Assembly (NCBI GenBank): GCA_902787575.1
Contig: CADAGX010000002.1
Coordinates: 219,809 to 283,808, forward strand
Length of the DNA: 64,000 bases
Reading direction: 5' to 3'
From: an uncultured Bacteroidales bacterium
GTDB taxonomy: Bacteria > Bacteroidota > Bacteroidia > Bacteroidales > Bacteroidaceae
Shown here: in pieces, positions 44,177 to 52,566 of the stretch
Layout of the letters: each line of letters begins with the position of its first letter
Position numbering within the stretch: the first letter of the stretch is position 1
Notes under the pieces: model-generated
Told to the model about the DNA's origin: nothing
The model's database searches: none
Seen by the model: the letters and a program-made list of their open reading frames with translations, nothing else
Made by a program: the position numbers and the translations under genes

Positions 44177-46450
44177 ATGAAACGAATCAATAAGGCTTTG
44201 GCCACCATCTTTTCTCTGAGTCTGTTACTCCTCTTCGTTCCCTCACGGGGCATGGGATATGGCATGCACGTCTGGCCGGATGACAATCCTCCGGCAGCGC
44301 AGGAAGTCTCAGACTCTCAGCCTAAGCAGTACGGCCTCATTCAGGCTGGCATCTATTTGCTGGCTCGTTCATACGGCGACAGCGTTGTGCTCCGTTGGGG
44401 CGCAGAGGACTATGTGACTCAGCGCACGCTGGACGAGGATGGTGTGATGGTGGTACGCTACGATTACGATCCCGAGGGCGACGACCCCTTCTGCGATACA
44501 CTGGTCATAGGCCTGAAGCCTTGGACACAGCAGCAATTCGAGGAAACGTATGCCCAGGACGACAGCATCGCGCGCATGGCCATGGGCGTAATGTTCAGCA
44601 AAAGCGGACTGCGCCCCGACCAGACGAAGGCAACACCCGGTAGCTTCGGTTCTCTGCTCGAAATTCATCAAGACCAGCAGACCAACCAAGCCTTCCGTAT
44701 GTTGGTGGCCGAATGGCGTCGCGACTTGGCCGAACATATGGCCATGCGTTGGGTGGACAAGAACGTGCGGCCCGGACACGAGTATGAATACATCGTTCGT
44801 CCCGTGAAATACGATAGCACGTTGCAGCTCATCATTGCTCCGGCTATCCTGAGAGTCGTAAATAAACGTTATCTGCGTCCTGACTTCGACATCAAGATGG
44901 GAGACAGTATTATCTCTCATTGTCAGGTGCGTCTCTGGTGGGAGGACCGCGGCATCTCGAGCTACGAGATTGACCGTCGCCGTGAGGGAGAGACAGAATG
45001 GACACGCGTCAATAATCTTCCTTATTGGAACATGCAACCGGTGACGGACGGAGTGGAATTGCCCGACTCGCTCGACTGCTTCTATGGCGATGTGGTGCCC
45101 GAGCCCGGCAACTACGAATACCGCATCTTCGGTCACGACCCCTTTGGCGACCTCACAAAGTCGTCTCCGATTCTCAAGGTGCGTGTGCCCGACATGGAGG
45201 CGCCGCGTGCTCCCGAACTGGTGCTGGTGGAGATTGACCGTCAGGACAGCACAGACCTCTCGAAGCAGGTGATGGCTACCTTCCACTTCGAGAAGGACAC
45301 GCTGGAGGAAGACTTCACGGGCTTCAATGTGCTCTACTACAACGAGCGCCATACGGGCCACGAATGGAAGAAGCTGAACAAGGAACTGCTGCCGCCGAGC
45401 GACTCGCTCTTCACCTGCGACATGACGGGCTTCAGCACTGGCATGGTGCTCGTGGCCGCCTTCGATACGGCGCAGAACGTGTCTTACTCCCTGCCGCGCA
45501 TGGTGCAGATAAAGGACGTTAAGGCGCCTGCACCGATGCGTAACTTCAAGGCTGAAGCCAGCATCGAGGACGGCACCATCACACTGACATGGGAGCCCGA
45601 TACGTTGGACGACGATATCGAGTACTACGAAGTGCTCTTTGCCAACGACACCACCCACTCTTTCATCCAGCTCAACGAGGGCAAGCTGAAGGAGCCGCGA
45701 TACGTGGATACTGTGGCAATGGACGTGAACCAAAAGTACATATATTATAGGGTGCGCGCGGTGGACTTCTCGACCAACCAGAGCAAGGACGTCCAACTTC
45801 AGGTGCTGCGCCCCACACGTCTGAAACCGCAGGTGGCCCATCTACTCGACTCGCGTGCCGACTCGCTGGGCATCCACATGCAGTGGGCGTGCAGCAACGA
45901 ACAGATTATGGACCGCCACGTGCTGATGCGCCGACTCAGAGGCGAAGAGAAGTGGGATACGTTGGCTGTCTTCTCGGCCGACTCCATACGTGCAGCAGAG
46001 AACGTGCTCCATTATACCGACAGTCCCGGCTACAACCGCAAGCAGGACTATCAGTATTGCGTGGAATCGTTCTCGTGCTTCAACATCTCCAGCGGTCTCA
46101 GCCTGATATTCTCCATCAGCTACGAAGGACCTCGCATTCAGCAGATTCCCATCGAGCTGAAGGGAGCCTATCTGACCGAGAGCAACGAGACGCAGCTCAC
46201 GTGGAACATCAACAACGGCAAGCCTGTGGAGGGTGACTGGTACATCTGCATCTACCGCAAGGGACCGCGCGACGAGAACTACGTGTTCCACATCTCCGTG
46301 CCAGCCGACACGAAGGAGAGACGCTCCTCGATACTGACACCCGGACAGGCAGAGCAGTACTACGTCAAACTGAGATTCGAAGACGGCCGCGAGAGCCGCA
46401 TGTCGAACGAGGTGCGGGTGGAAAGGCCCGCAGCTGCGACGGGCAACTGA
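44177..46450 (+). CDS. Fibronectin type III-like exported protein
   Basis: 757 aa. The N-terminal hydrophobic signal segment is LATIFSLSLLLLFVP. Residues about 35-250 contain an unrecognised domain opening with GIYLLARSYGDSVVLRWG, itself an FN3-like strand pattern. At least three FN3-like repeats follow, for example APELVLVEIDRQDSTD ... GFNVLYYNERH, APMRNFKAEASIEDGTITLTW ... YYRVRAVDFSTNQS, and a final ETQLTWNI ... YYVKLRFEDGRES. It follows the giant gene after 22 bp. In context it is probably a secreted or periplasmic partner of the giant protein. Confidence 0.85.
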   Translation: MKRINKALATIFSLSLLLLFVPSRGMGYGMHVWPDDNPPAAQEVSDSQPKQYGLIQAGIYLLARSYGDSVVLRWGAEDYVTQRTLDEDGVMVVRYDYDPEGDDPFCDTLVIGLKPWTQQQFEETYAQDDSIARMAMGVMFSKSGLRPDQTKATPGSFGSLLEIHQDQQTNQAFRMLVAEWRRDLAEHMAMRWVDKNVRPGHEYEYIVRPVKYDSTLQLIIAPAILRVVNKRYLRPDFDIKMGDSIISHCQVRLWWEDRGISSYEIDRRREGETEWTRVNNLPYWNMQPVTDGVELPDSLDCFYGDVVPEPGNYEYRIFGHDPFGDLTKSSPILKVRVPDMEAPRAPELVLVEIDRQDSTDLSKQVMATFHFEKDTLEEDFTGFNVLYYNERHTGHEWKKLNKELLPPSDSLFTCDMTGFSTGMVLVAAFDTAQNVSYSLPRMVQIKDVKAPAPMRNFKAEASIEDGTITLTWEPDTLDDDIEYYEVLFANDTTHSFIQLNEGKLKEPRYVDTVAMDVNQKYIYYRVRAVDFSTNQSKDVQLQVLRPTRLKPQVAHLLDSRADSLGIHMQWACSNEQIMDRHVLMRRLRGEEKWDTLAVFSADSIRAAENVLHYTDSPGYNRKQDYQYCVESFSCFNISSGLSLIFSISYEGPRIQQIPIELKGAYLTESNETQLTWNINNGKPVEGDWYICIYRKGPRDENYVFHISVPADTKERRSSILTPGQAEQYYVKLRFEDGRESRMSNEVRVERPAAATGN

Positions 46451-46513
46451 CCTCCGGCTCTGACAATGAATAGCAAATAACAAGGATTACGAATTGATAC
46501 AAACGACGCGGAT

Positions 46514-47203
46514 ATGAAATATCGACTTTCCAAGCTAATCTGCTTCTGCCTCGTGGGCATGATGGCCAGTTGCGGACTTATCGACATGGAGTTCGACCCC
46601 GAAACGCAACAAATCGTGAGCATGCAGTTCAATTATGACACGGTCTATGTGATGAAAGGCGACACCTTCTTCTTGGCGCCCTACATTTATCCCGACACGG
46701 TGAGCAATACCACGCTGTACTTGTACAGCACGAACGAGCAGGTGGTGGGCGTGCAGAACGACACTATCTATGCTGCCGACGAGGGAGAGACATTGGTGGT
46801 GGCCGTCTCCGTGAGCCATGCGATCTCAGATAGCTGCGTGGTGGTCGTCATGCCTCGGTGGGATGATGTGAACGAACATCAGTATATCAACGATATGGTG
46901 GTCTATGCTCACATCCTCTCGGGTGGTATGGCACCGGCCGGCAAGATGCTCTTCGGTGCCTTCAGCGATGGCGAGCCTCGCGGCTTGGCTGAGCCGATGA
47001 ACGAGGAGCGCACGCTCTATCGGTTCCGTGTGTGGAGCGACGATTTCTATGTCTCGCAAGGCCGCCCCGGCGAGGAGATCACCTTCCGTGCCTATAACCC
47101 ACGCACCCTGCAGGTGCAGGAGACGATGACGCCCTTCAGCATCCCCTTCGACGGCGAGAGCCACGGCACTCCCAGCAAGCCCATCGAGCTGCGCTTCGAG
47201 TGA
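46514..47203 (+). CDS. Lipoprotein sharing the GExRG module with the 884-aa protein
   Basis: 229 aa. Lipobox GMMASC, Cys20. Residues about 30-112 form a Big2/Ig-like beta domain (MKGDTFFLAPYIYP ... TNEQVVGV ... GETLVVAVSVSHAISDSCVVVV). Residues about 120-229 match the module of the first gene of the locus: FGAFSDGEPRG (147-157) and GEEITFRAY (186-194), ending GTPSKPIELRFE. Probably a cell-surface or periplasmic-facing lipoprotein. The 63-bp gap from the FN3 gene contains no terminator, so it is likely co-transcribed. Confidence 0.87.
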   Translation: MKYRLSKLICFCLVGMMASCGLIDMEFDPETQQIVSMQFNYDTVYVMKGDTFFLAPYIYPDTVSNTTLYLYSTNEQVVGVQNDTIYAADEGETLVVAVSVSHAISDSCVVVVMPRWDDVNEHQYINDMVVYAHILSGGMAPAGKMLFGAFSDGEPRGLAEPMNEERTLYRFRVWSDDFYVSQGRPGEEITFRAYNPRTLQVQETMTPFSIPFDGESHGTPSKPIELRFE

Positions 47204-47269
47204 TGCCGTCCCCTTTTCTCCCAGTGACTCCCAAATATGAACGATGAACTATAAACTATGAACTATCAT

Positions 47270-49681
47270 ATGAAACGCCTTGCTTACCTCTCCATACTGC
47301 TTTCCCTCCTGTTGGGAAGCTGTACCCTCATGATGGAGAACGTTGACACCGAAGAAGCAGAACAGGTCAACCTCGAGGAAGTCGGCTTCGACGAGCCTTA
47401 TACCCAAAAGACCGAGTATGGCGATGTTACCTTCCAATACGGTGACAGCACCCGTGTGTTGCATCAGGAAGCCATGAAGTACTTGGTAAAGGTGGAGGAT
47501 GACAGCGTGCTCTATTTCACCGACAACATTCCTCGCGACCTGCTTGTTCCCGAGGGGCAGTACGTGTCTATGGGATGTAACGAGCACCTGCGCCGCGGTC
47601 TCTGCTCGCAGGTGGTCTCTCTGACGAAGGAGAATGGCATGTACCGCATGGTGACTTCGCGTCGGCCCAACAGTAATGTATTCAAGCAGCTGGATGTGGA
47701 TATCAATTTTAATTATGTCCAGGGAATGGACTTCGATACCCAGGAGTACCTCGAGGAACAGGGCATGATTAATGAGCGTGGCGACACGGACAGCATCTTC
47801 ACCGACTGGTCGCTGCTGGGACAGGACATCGTGGAGCGCAAGGAGGCCGAGGTGCGCCGTCGCATCCGCGCCCGCTATGGCGAGTCGGCCATGACGCGAT
47901 GGAGCTTTTTTGGAGATGATGAGGAGGTGGAGGAAGGCGACCAAGGTGACAAGGACTATAAGCCCTCGGATATCGATAAGACAGATAAGAAAACGAAGGA
48001 CGTCAGAATCTTCAAGATTACGACGAAGCGCATGGTAGAGCTCTTCGACTTCAAACGAGCTGGAGACTGGAAGGGAAGTCTGGAAGTAAACTATCACGAA
48101 GAGACCACTGTACACCATATTCAGAAAGTATCGAACGGACAGGACTATCTCTACGACAGCTATGACGAGTCGGCCAGCATTTCGGCCACTCTCAACCTTG
48201 GTTGGGAGAATACACTATGGAACTCCAACGAGACAAAGACGCTCAAGGGTGCCTATAATAAAATCTACGACAAGATAAATGACGGTTGGTACGAGAGAGT
48301 CAAGAAGAACAAGAAGGCGCTCTCCTGTTCGAACTTCATGATTCATATTCCGCTCCCAGTCATCACTGCAGTGGAGTTCTTCATTCGTATCGAACCGAAG
48401 GTGGATGTCACCGTAGAATTGGTTGGCGAATTGCAGGTAACCAAACAACTTACTAAGATACACAAGGAGGTAGAGTATCAGGATGGTAAACTGATAAAGA
48501 AAATATATAAGCCAGCAAAAGAATCAAACAACAGTTTCAAGGTTACCAAGTTCGACTTATATGGCTCCTTCTGTATAGATGCACACGTGGAAGCCTTGGT
48601 CGGTTTTGCCACGACGGGTGGCAACTTCGGGTTGGGCATCGGTGCGGAGGTTGGCATGAAGTACACGATAGGGCTTCATTTGCCCATTCAGCCACAAGAC
48701 GGAGGCTCTTTCAGCGTGTATCTAAAGCCGAAGATAAAGGCCTTTGCCCAGTCGCCAGGAGGAAAGCCATGGGCCGAGATGGATTTCAGTATTCCTGGAG
48801 TTCCAGCTGAGATTAATCTGTTGGGACCGGTGACGGTGCCTATGAGTCCCACGTTCGACCAACCGAAGGGTAGTTTTACGTTGAATGAAGTAGGTGGAGA
48901 TCCTTCTGCCGTGGTCAAGGCCAGTTTCCGCATCGCTGATCTGAACGCTTTAAAATACGTAAATTTGGCCGATTATGAGGTAACTGCCCGCCTCTTCCGC
49001 GAGGAGAAAGGAAAGGAATCCGAAATGGTGGGTGATGCACTTCCGCAGGCGCTTTCCTCGAATTATAAAACGTCATATACTTTCAATATCGAGGATGCCG
49101 ATTACAAAGCTGGATGCTATTATACAGTCCGCCCGTTTGTGAGGTATAAGAAGACCGGCGATATAGTCGGAGACGAAAATAGTGATGTGATATGTAAATT
49201 AGAGGGAGATGACTCCGAATACCCCGTACTCTCATTCCAGAAATTCTATCAGATCAGTTTCGAGAAGACAGAAGATGACTATGAGAATTACGGCGTGAGA
49301 CTGCGCGTCCTCATGAACAACCTCGAGAAACAAGTGAACTGGAAGGAGTGGGGCGTAGAATTGGAGGTGAAGGGCTATTACCGCGAATCTTACGGTGGCT
49401 ACAAGAAAGGAGATTATCGCGAGACGTTGCTCGAGCGCAAGCGCTTCCCTGTGAGAAGGCTGGTTACGAAGAAAAACATTCTCCTGAGCTACAAGATGGA
49501 GACGCCTGGCGACGAGGACATAGAGGTAACAGCCCTCGTGTATTACATCGACAAGAAGGATGAAATCCACTTCATCCACATGCTTGACGTTAACAAGGAG
49601 ATTCTCCGCCTGACCGATGACATGGACGACTGGGAAACGGATACATCCCATGGCAACGAGCAGAACATATCTATTAAATAA
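47270..49681 (+). CDS. Large lipoprotein, last gene of the surface locus
   Basis: 803 aa from MKRLAYLSILLSLLLGSC (Cys18 lipobox); the in-frame ATG at 47258 would add only four residues ahead of the signal peptide. The N-terminal 230 residues include an acidic and charged linker (FFGDDEEVEEGDQGDKDYK). The middle (about 240-530) is beta-rich with glycine-rich strands (ALVGFATTGGNFGLGIGAEV, YTIGLHLPIQPQ). The C-terminal 250 residues have FN3-like strands (YYTVRPFVRYKKTG, EVTALVYYIDKKD). No known family was recognised. Its glycine-rich strands resemble those in the giant protein's middle region, which would fit interaction or shared ancestry (inference). Confidence 0.85.
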   Translation: MKRLAYLSILLSLLLGSCTLMMENVDTEEAEQVNLEEVGFDEPYTQKTEYGDVTFQYGDSTRVLHQEAMKYLVKVEDDSVLYFTDNIPRDLLVPEGQYVSMGCNEHLRRGLCSQVVSLTKENGMYRMVTSRRPNSNVFKQLDVDINFNYVQGMDFDTQEYLEEQGMINERGDTDSIFTDWSLLGQDIVERKEAEVRRRIRARYGESAMTRWSFFGDDEEVEEGDQGDKDYKPSDIDKTDKKTKDVRIFKITTKRMVELFDFKRAGDWKGSLEVNYHEETTVHHIQKVSNGQDYLYDSYDESASISATLNLGWENTLWNSNETKTLKGAYNKIYDKINDGWYERVKKNKKALSCSNFMIHIPLPVITAVEFFIRIEPKVDVTVELVGELQVTKQLTKIHKEVEYQDGKLIKKIYKPAKESNNSFKVTKFDLYGSFCIDAHVEALVGFATTGGNFGLGIGAEVGMKYTIGLHLPIQPQDGGSFSVYLKPKIKAFAQSPGGKPWAEMDFSIPGVPAEINLLGPVTVPMSPTFDQPKGSFTLNEVGGDPSAVVKASFRIADLNALKYVNLADYEVTARLFREEKGKESEMVGDALPQALSSNYKTSYTFNIEDADYKAGCYYTVRPFVRYKKTGDIVGDENSDVICKLEGDDSEYPVLSFQKFYQISFEKTEDDYENYGVRLRVLMNNLEKQVNWKEWGVELEVKGYYRESYGGYKKGDYRETLLERKRFPVRRLVTKKNILLSYKMETPGDEDIEVTALVYYIDKKDEIHFIHMLDVNKEILRLTDDMDDWETDTSHGNEQNISIK

Positions 49682-49687
49682 GGAATA

Positions 49688-49819
49688 GAAGCCCCGTCCC
49701 CATCCTTGCCACGAGGGGAGGGAGCAAATGAGAAGCCCCCTCCCCAGCCCTCCCGCGAGGGGAGGGAGTAAATGAGAAGCCCCCTCCCCAGCCCTCCCGC
49801 GAGGGGAGGGAGTAAATGA
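49688..49819. repeat. Three tandem 44-bp GC-rich repeats
   Basis: Units 49688-49731, 49732-49775 and 49776-49819. Units 2 and 3 are identical; unit 1 differs at several positions. Each contains CCCCTCCCC ... GGGGAGGG, able to form a hairpin, and ends in AGTAAATGA. They begin 7 bp after the stop of the large lipoprotein. They share the CCCTCCCC/GAGGGG theme with the repeats at 63791-63894. They may act as a 3'-end stabiliser or terminator. Confidence 0.92.
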
Positions 49820-49865
49820 GAGATTAAGGAGTAGGAGTGATAAATTGTATTAGCTTGAATGTGGA

Positions 49866-50249
49866 ATGAAAAGATTCCGAAATGTGATATTTCTTTTGCT
49901 GTGCTGCAGCCTTCAGGCTGTGGCACAGCCGCGGCTTACGTTTCGCGAACTGATGGCCGACGCAGGCACGCTGAGCGTGGGCAAGGCTGAGAGCCGCAAG
50001 GTGGTGTTCGAGTGCAAGAACACGGGCACACAGCCGCTCATCTTCGACCATGTGGAGACGAGTTGCCCGTGTGCCGACGTGAAGTTGCCTCGCAAGCCGC
50101 TGAAGCCGGGCAAGTCGACACGCATCAAGGTGACGTTTCATTCCAAGGATTTGGACGACCGCGGTGTCTCGACCAACCTCATCACCATCTTCTACAACGG
50201 GCCAAATCAGTTCACTCGCATCCGAGTTTTTGCCAACTTGGTGGACTGA
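49866..50249 (+). CDS. DUF1573-type exported protein
   Basis: 127 aa. Signal peptide to about residue 20 (FLLLCCSLQAVAQ). The mature part is a single Ig-like domain of the DUF1573 type: FECKNTGTQPLIFDHVETSCPCADV with its CPC motif, then PLKPGKSTRIKVTF. Such proteins are very common in Bacteroidota envelopes; the function is unknown. It is separated from the surface locus by the 44-bp repeats and followed by dyad array D. Confidence 0.9.
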   Translation: MKRFRNVIFLLLCCSLQAVAQPRLTFRELMADAGTLSVGKAESRKVVFECKNTGTQPLIFDHVETSCPCADVKLPRKPLKPGKSTRIKVTFHSKDLDDRGVSTNLITIFYNGPNQFTRIRVFANLVD

Positions 50250-50276
50250 TTCGACCGCTCAATTTTGCTTCTCGGA

Positions 50277-50382
50277 ATGCCACGCGTGGCATGCTTTCAC
50301 GCGACGCGTCGCGTGAGCTCTTGCGACGTGTGGCGTGAGCTCATGCGACGTGTAGTTTTTTTCACGCGACGCGTAGCATTTC
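50277..50382. repeat. Array D: five 12-bp dyad cores at 22-bp pitch
   Basis: Cores are GCCACGCGTGGC (50279-50290, inside a 16-bp perfect palindrome), GCGACGCGTCGC (50301-50312, inside TCACGCGACGCGTCGCGTGA, 50297-50316), GCGACGTGTGGC (50323-50334), GCGACGTGTAGT (50345-50356) and GCGACGCGTAGC (50366-50377). Centre spacings are 22, 22, 22 and 21 bp. Seven T's follow the fourth core (50356-50362). Intergenic, between the DUF1573 gene and the acyltransferase promoter. Confidence 0.93.
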
Positions 50383-50483
50383 TGGGTTCCTCATTTTCCC
50401 TTTTCCGACAGCGCCTTCGGCGGCTCTATTTGCCAAAGGGCAAGAAAAAAGCATTTTTCTTTTTCTTTCCGCTTATTTTACGC

Positions 50484-50491
50484 TACCTTTG
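50484..50491 (+). promoter_or_regulatory. -7 box directly in front of the acyltransferase ATG
   Basis: TACCTTTG ends 4 bp before the ATG at 50496. If transcription starts 4-7 nt after the box, the message would be leaderless or nearly so. The region 20 bp upstream is T-rich without a clean TTTG. Confidence 0.65.
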
Positions 50492-50495
50492 CAGT

Positions 50496-51434
50496 ATGAA
50501 GTGGACAGAATGGTTGCTACTGAGTGTGCTGCGTGGTCTCTCGCGCTTGCCTTTGAGGGTGCTCTACGTGCTCTCCGACTGTCTCTTCCCAGTGGTTTTC
50601 CATGTGGTGCGCTATCGCCGTCGGCTCGTGCAGCGTCAGTTGGCAGATAGCCTGCCGGAGAAAACGGCGGAGGAGCGTCGGCGCATCGAGCGCCAGTTTT
50701 ACCACAATCTCTGCGACTACGTGGTGGAAATCCTGAAGCTGCAAACCATTCCGATTGCCGAGCTGAAGCGGCGCGTCCGCTTCGAAGGCTTCGATACGCT
50801 GCAGGACGAGATGCGTCGCCGCGGTAAGAGTGTGGTTTTTGCCTATCTCGGCCACTACGGCAACTGGGAGTGGCTGTCGTCTTTCGCGCTCTGGCTCGAA
50901 GACGACATGCAGGCCGCGCAGATTTATCATCCGCTGCGCAACAAGCAGGCCGACGAGTTCTTCCTGCGTTTGCGTGCGCGTTGCGGAGGTGCCAATATCC
51001 CCATGAAGGATACGCTGCGGCGCATCCTTTCGTTGCGTGCTTCGGGACGCGGCCTCATGGTGGGCTGCATTGCCGACCAGAGTCCGAAGTGGGAAGCCAT
51101 GCACCACTGGACAAACTTCCTCCACCACGAGACTTCCTTCTTCATCGGCGCGGAGCACCTGGCGAAGCGGCTCGATGCCGTTGCTTTCTATTTGCATGTG
51201 TCGCGGCCTCGGCGCGGATATTACGAGTGCCGGGTCGAGCATACGTGCTTCGACACGACAGCTGTGCCAGATTACGCGCTGACCGACCAGTATGCCGCGC
51301 TGCTGGAGCAGCAGATACGCGAGGAACCCGCCCTGTGGCTTTGGACGCACGACCGCTGGAAACGTACCCGCGAGGAGTGGGAGCGCCGACGCAAAGCCTC
51401 GGACGCTAAGTCCCGCAGCGAAGAAAAAGACTGA
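50496..51434 (+). CDS. Lipid A-type acyltransferase (LpxL/HtrB family)
   Basis: 312 aa from MKWTEWLLLSVL (ATG 50496); upstream in-frame codons lie in the repeat array and promoter. The N-terminal hydrophobic anchor is followed by the acyltransferase signature GHYGNWEW with H120 and E125 (Hx4E) and the later QSPKWEAMHHWTNFL segment. The family transfers an acyl chain to the lipid A precursor at the inner membrane. The C-terminus is highly charged (RTREEWERRRKASDAKSR). It is followed after 22 bp by the glf gene and stands at the edge of the glycan cluster, consistent with lipooligosaccharide assembly. Confidence 0.92.
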   Translation: MKWTEWLLLSVLRGLSRLPLRVLYVLSDCLFPVVFHVVRYRRRLVQRQLADSLPEKTAEERRRIERQFYHNLCDYVVEILKLQTIPIAELKRRVRFEGFDTLQDEMRRRGKSVVFAYLGHYGNWEWLSSFALWLEDDMQAAQIYHPLRNKQADEFFLRLRARCGGANIPMKDTLRRILSLRASGRGLMVGCIADQSPKWEAMHHWTNFLHHETSFFIGAEHLAKRLDAVAFYLHVSRPRRGYYECRVEHTCFDTTAVPDYALTDQYAALLEQQIREEPALWLWTHDRWKRTREEWERRRKASDAKSRSEEKD

Positions 51435-51456
51435 CAGACATTAAAGAAGAAAAGAT

Positions 51457-52566
51457 ATGCTGGATTACCTCATAGTTGGCTCAGGCCTGATGGGCGCCAC
51501 GTTTGCTCACCTGGCACACCGCGCCGGAAAACGTTGCCTTGTGCTGGAGAAGCGGCCGCATACGGGCGGCAATGTGCATTGTCTCGACGTGGAGGGAATC
51601 CACGTCCATCAGTATGGCGCCCACATCCTGCACACCAACGATGCGAAAGTGTGGGACTTCGTAGGGCAGTTCGTGCGCATGAACCGCTACACCAACTCGC
51701 CGCTGGCCAACTATCGCGGCACGCTCTACAACCTGCCGTTCAACATGAACACGTTCCACCAGATGTGGGGCGTGGTGACGCCCGACGAGGCTCGCGCCAT
51801 CATACAGCAGCAGACGACTGCCGAGCCTGCGGCCGACGACTCGCTCGAGTCGCACGCCATCCGCCTCGTGGGCCGCGACATCTACGAGCGGCTCATCAAA
51901 GGATACACCGAGAAGCAGTGGGGCCGCCCCTGCTCGCAGCTGCCGTCCTTCATCATCAAACGCCTGCCGCTGCGCTTCGTCTATGACAACAACTACTTCA
52001 ACGACCGCTATCAGGGCGTGCCCGAGGGCGGATACAACGTGCTGACGGACGCCTTGCTGAAGGGCATAGAGGTGCGTACCGACGTGGACTTCCTGCAGAA
52101 TCGCGCTTGGCAGGAGCAGGCGCGACGCGTGGTCTTCACCGGTCCGCTGGATGCCTTCTTCGACTTCCGCCTTGGGCATCTCGAGTATCGGACCGTGCGC
52201 TTCGAAACCGAGACGCTCTCCACATCCAATTTCCAAGGCAACGCGGTGGTGAATTATACCGACAGCGAGACACCTTGGACGCGCATCATCGAGCACAAGC
52301 ACTTCGAGTCGTTCGGCGACGACGTGTACCAGAATCCGCACACCGTCATCAGCCGCGAGTACAGCACGGAGTGGCAGCCCGGCATGGAGCCGTACTATCC
52401 CATCAACGATGCGCGCAACTCGCAGCTGCTGGCTCAGTACCAACAACTGGCGGCCGCCGAGAAGAATGTCATCTTCGCCGGCCGGCTGGCCGAGTACAGG
52501 TATTACGACATGGCGCCCACCATAGCGCGCGCAATGGAACTGTGGGAGCGCGAAGCCAGCGTTTAG
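51457..52566 (+). CDS. glf: UDP-galactopyranose mutase
   Basis: 369 aa, full length. The N-terminal FAD-binding motif GSGLMG (8-13) is followed by EKRPHTGGNVH and the HQYGAHILHTN segment, all diagnostic. The enzyme converts UDP-galactopyranose to UDP-galactofuranose, the donor for galactofuranose residues in surface glycans. It is transcribed toward the minus-strand glycosyltransferase cluster, and the two stop codons overlap (52563-52566). Presence of glf predicts at least one galactofuranosyltransferase nearby; the 306-aa GT2 is the best candidate. Confidence 0.97.
   Translation: MLDYLIVGSGLMGATFAHLAHRAGKRCLVLEKRPHTGGNVHCLDVEGIHVHQYGAHILHTNDAKVWDFVGQFVRMNRYTNSPLANYRGTLYNLPFNMNTFHQMWGVVTPDEARAIIQQQTTAEPAADDSLESHAIRLVGRDIYERLIKGYTEKQWGRPCSQLPSFIIKRLPLRFVYDNNYFNDRYQGVPEGGYNVLTDALLKGIEVRTDVDFLQNRAWQEQARRVVFTGPLDAFFDFRLGHLEYRTVRFETETLSTSNFQGNAVVNYTDSETPWTRIIEHKHFESFGDDVYQNPHTVISREYSTEWQPGMEPYYPINDARNSQLLAQYQQLAAAEKNVIFAGRLAEYRYYDMAPTIARAMELWEREASV

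Noticed and set aside
50265-50495. N-terminal extension of the acyltransferase across the repeat array
   Set aside because: Arg/Val/Phe-rich low-complexity translation of array D and the promoter; the family start is at 50496.
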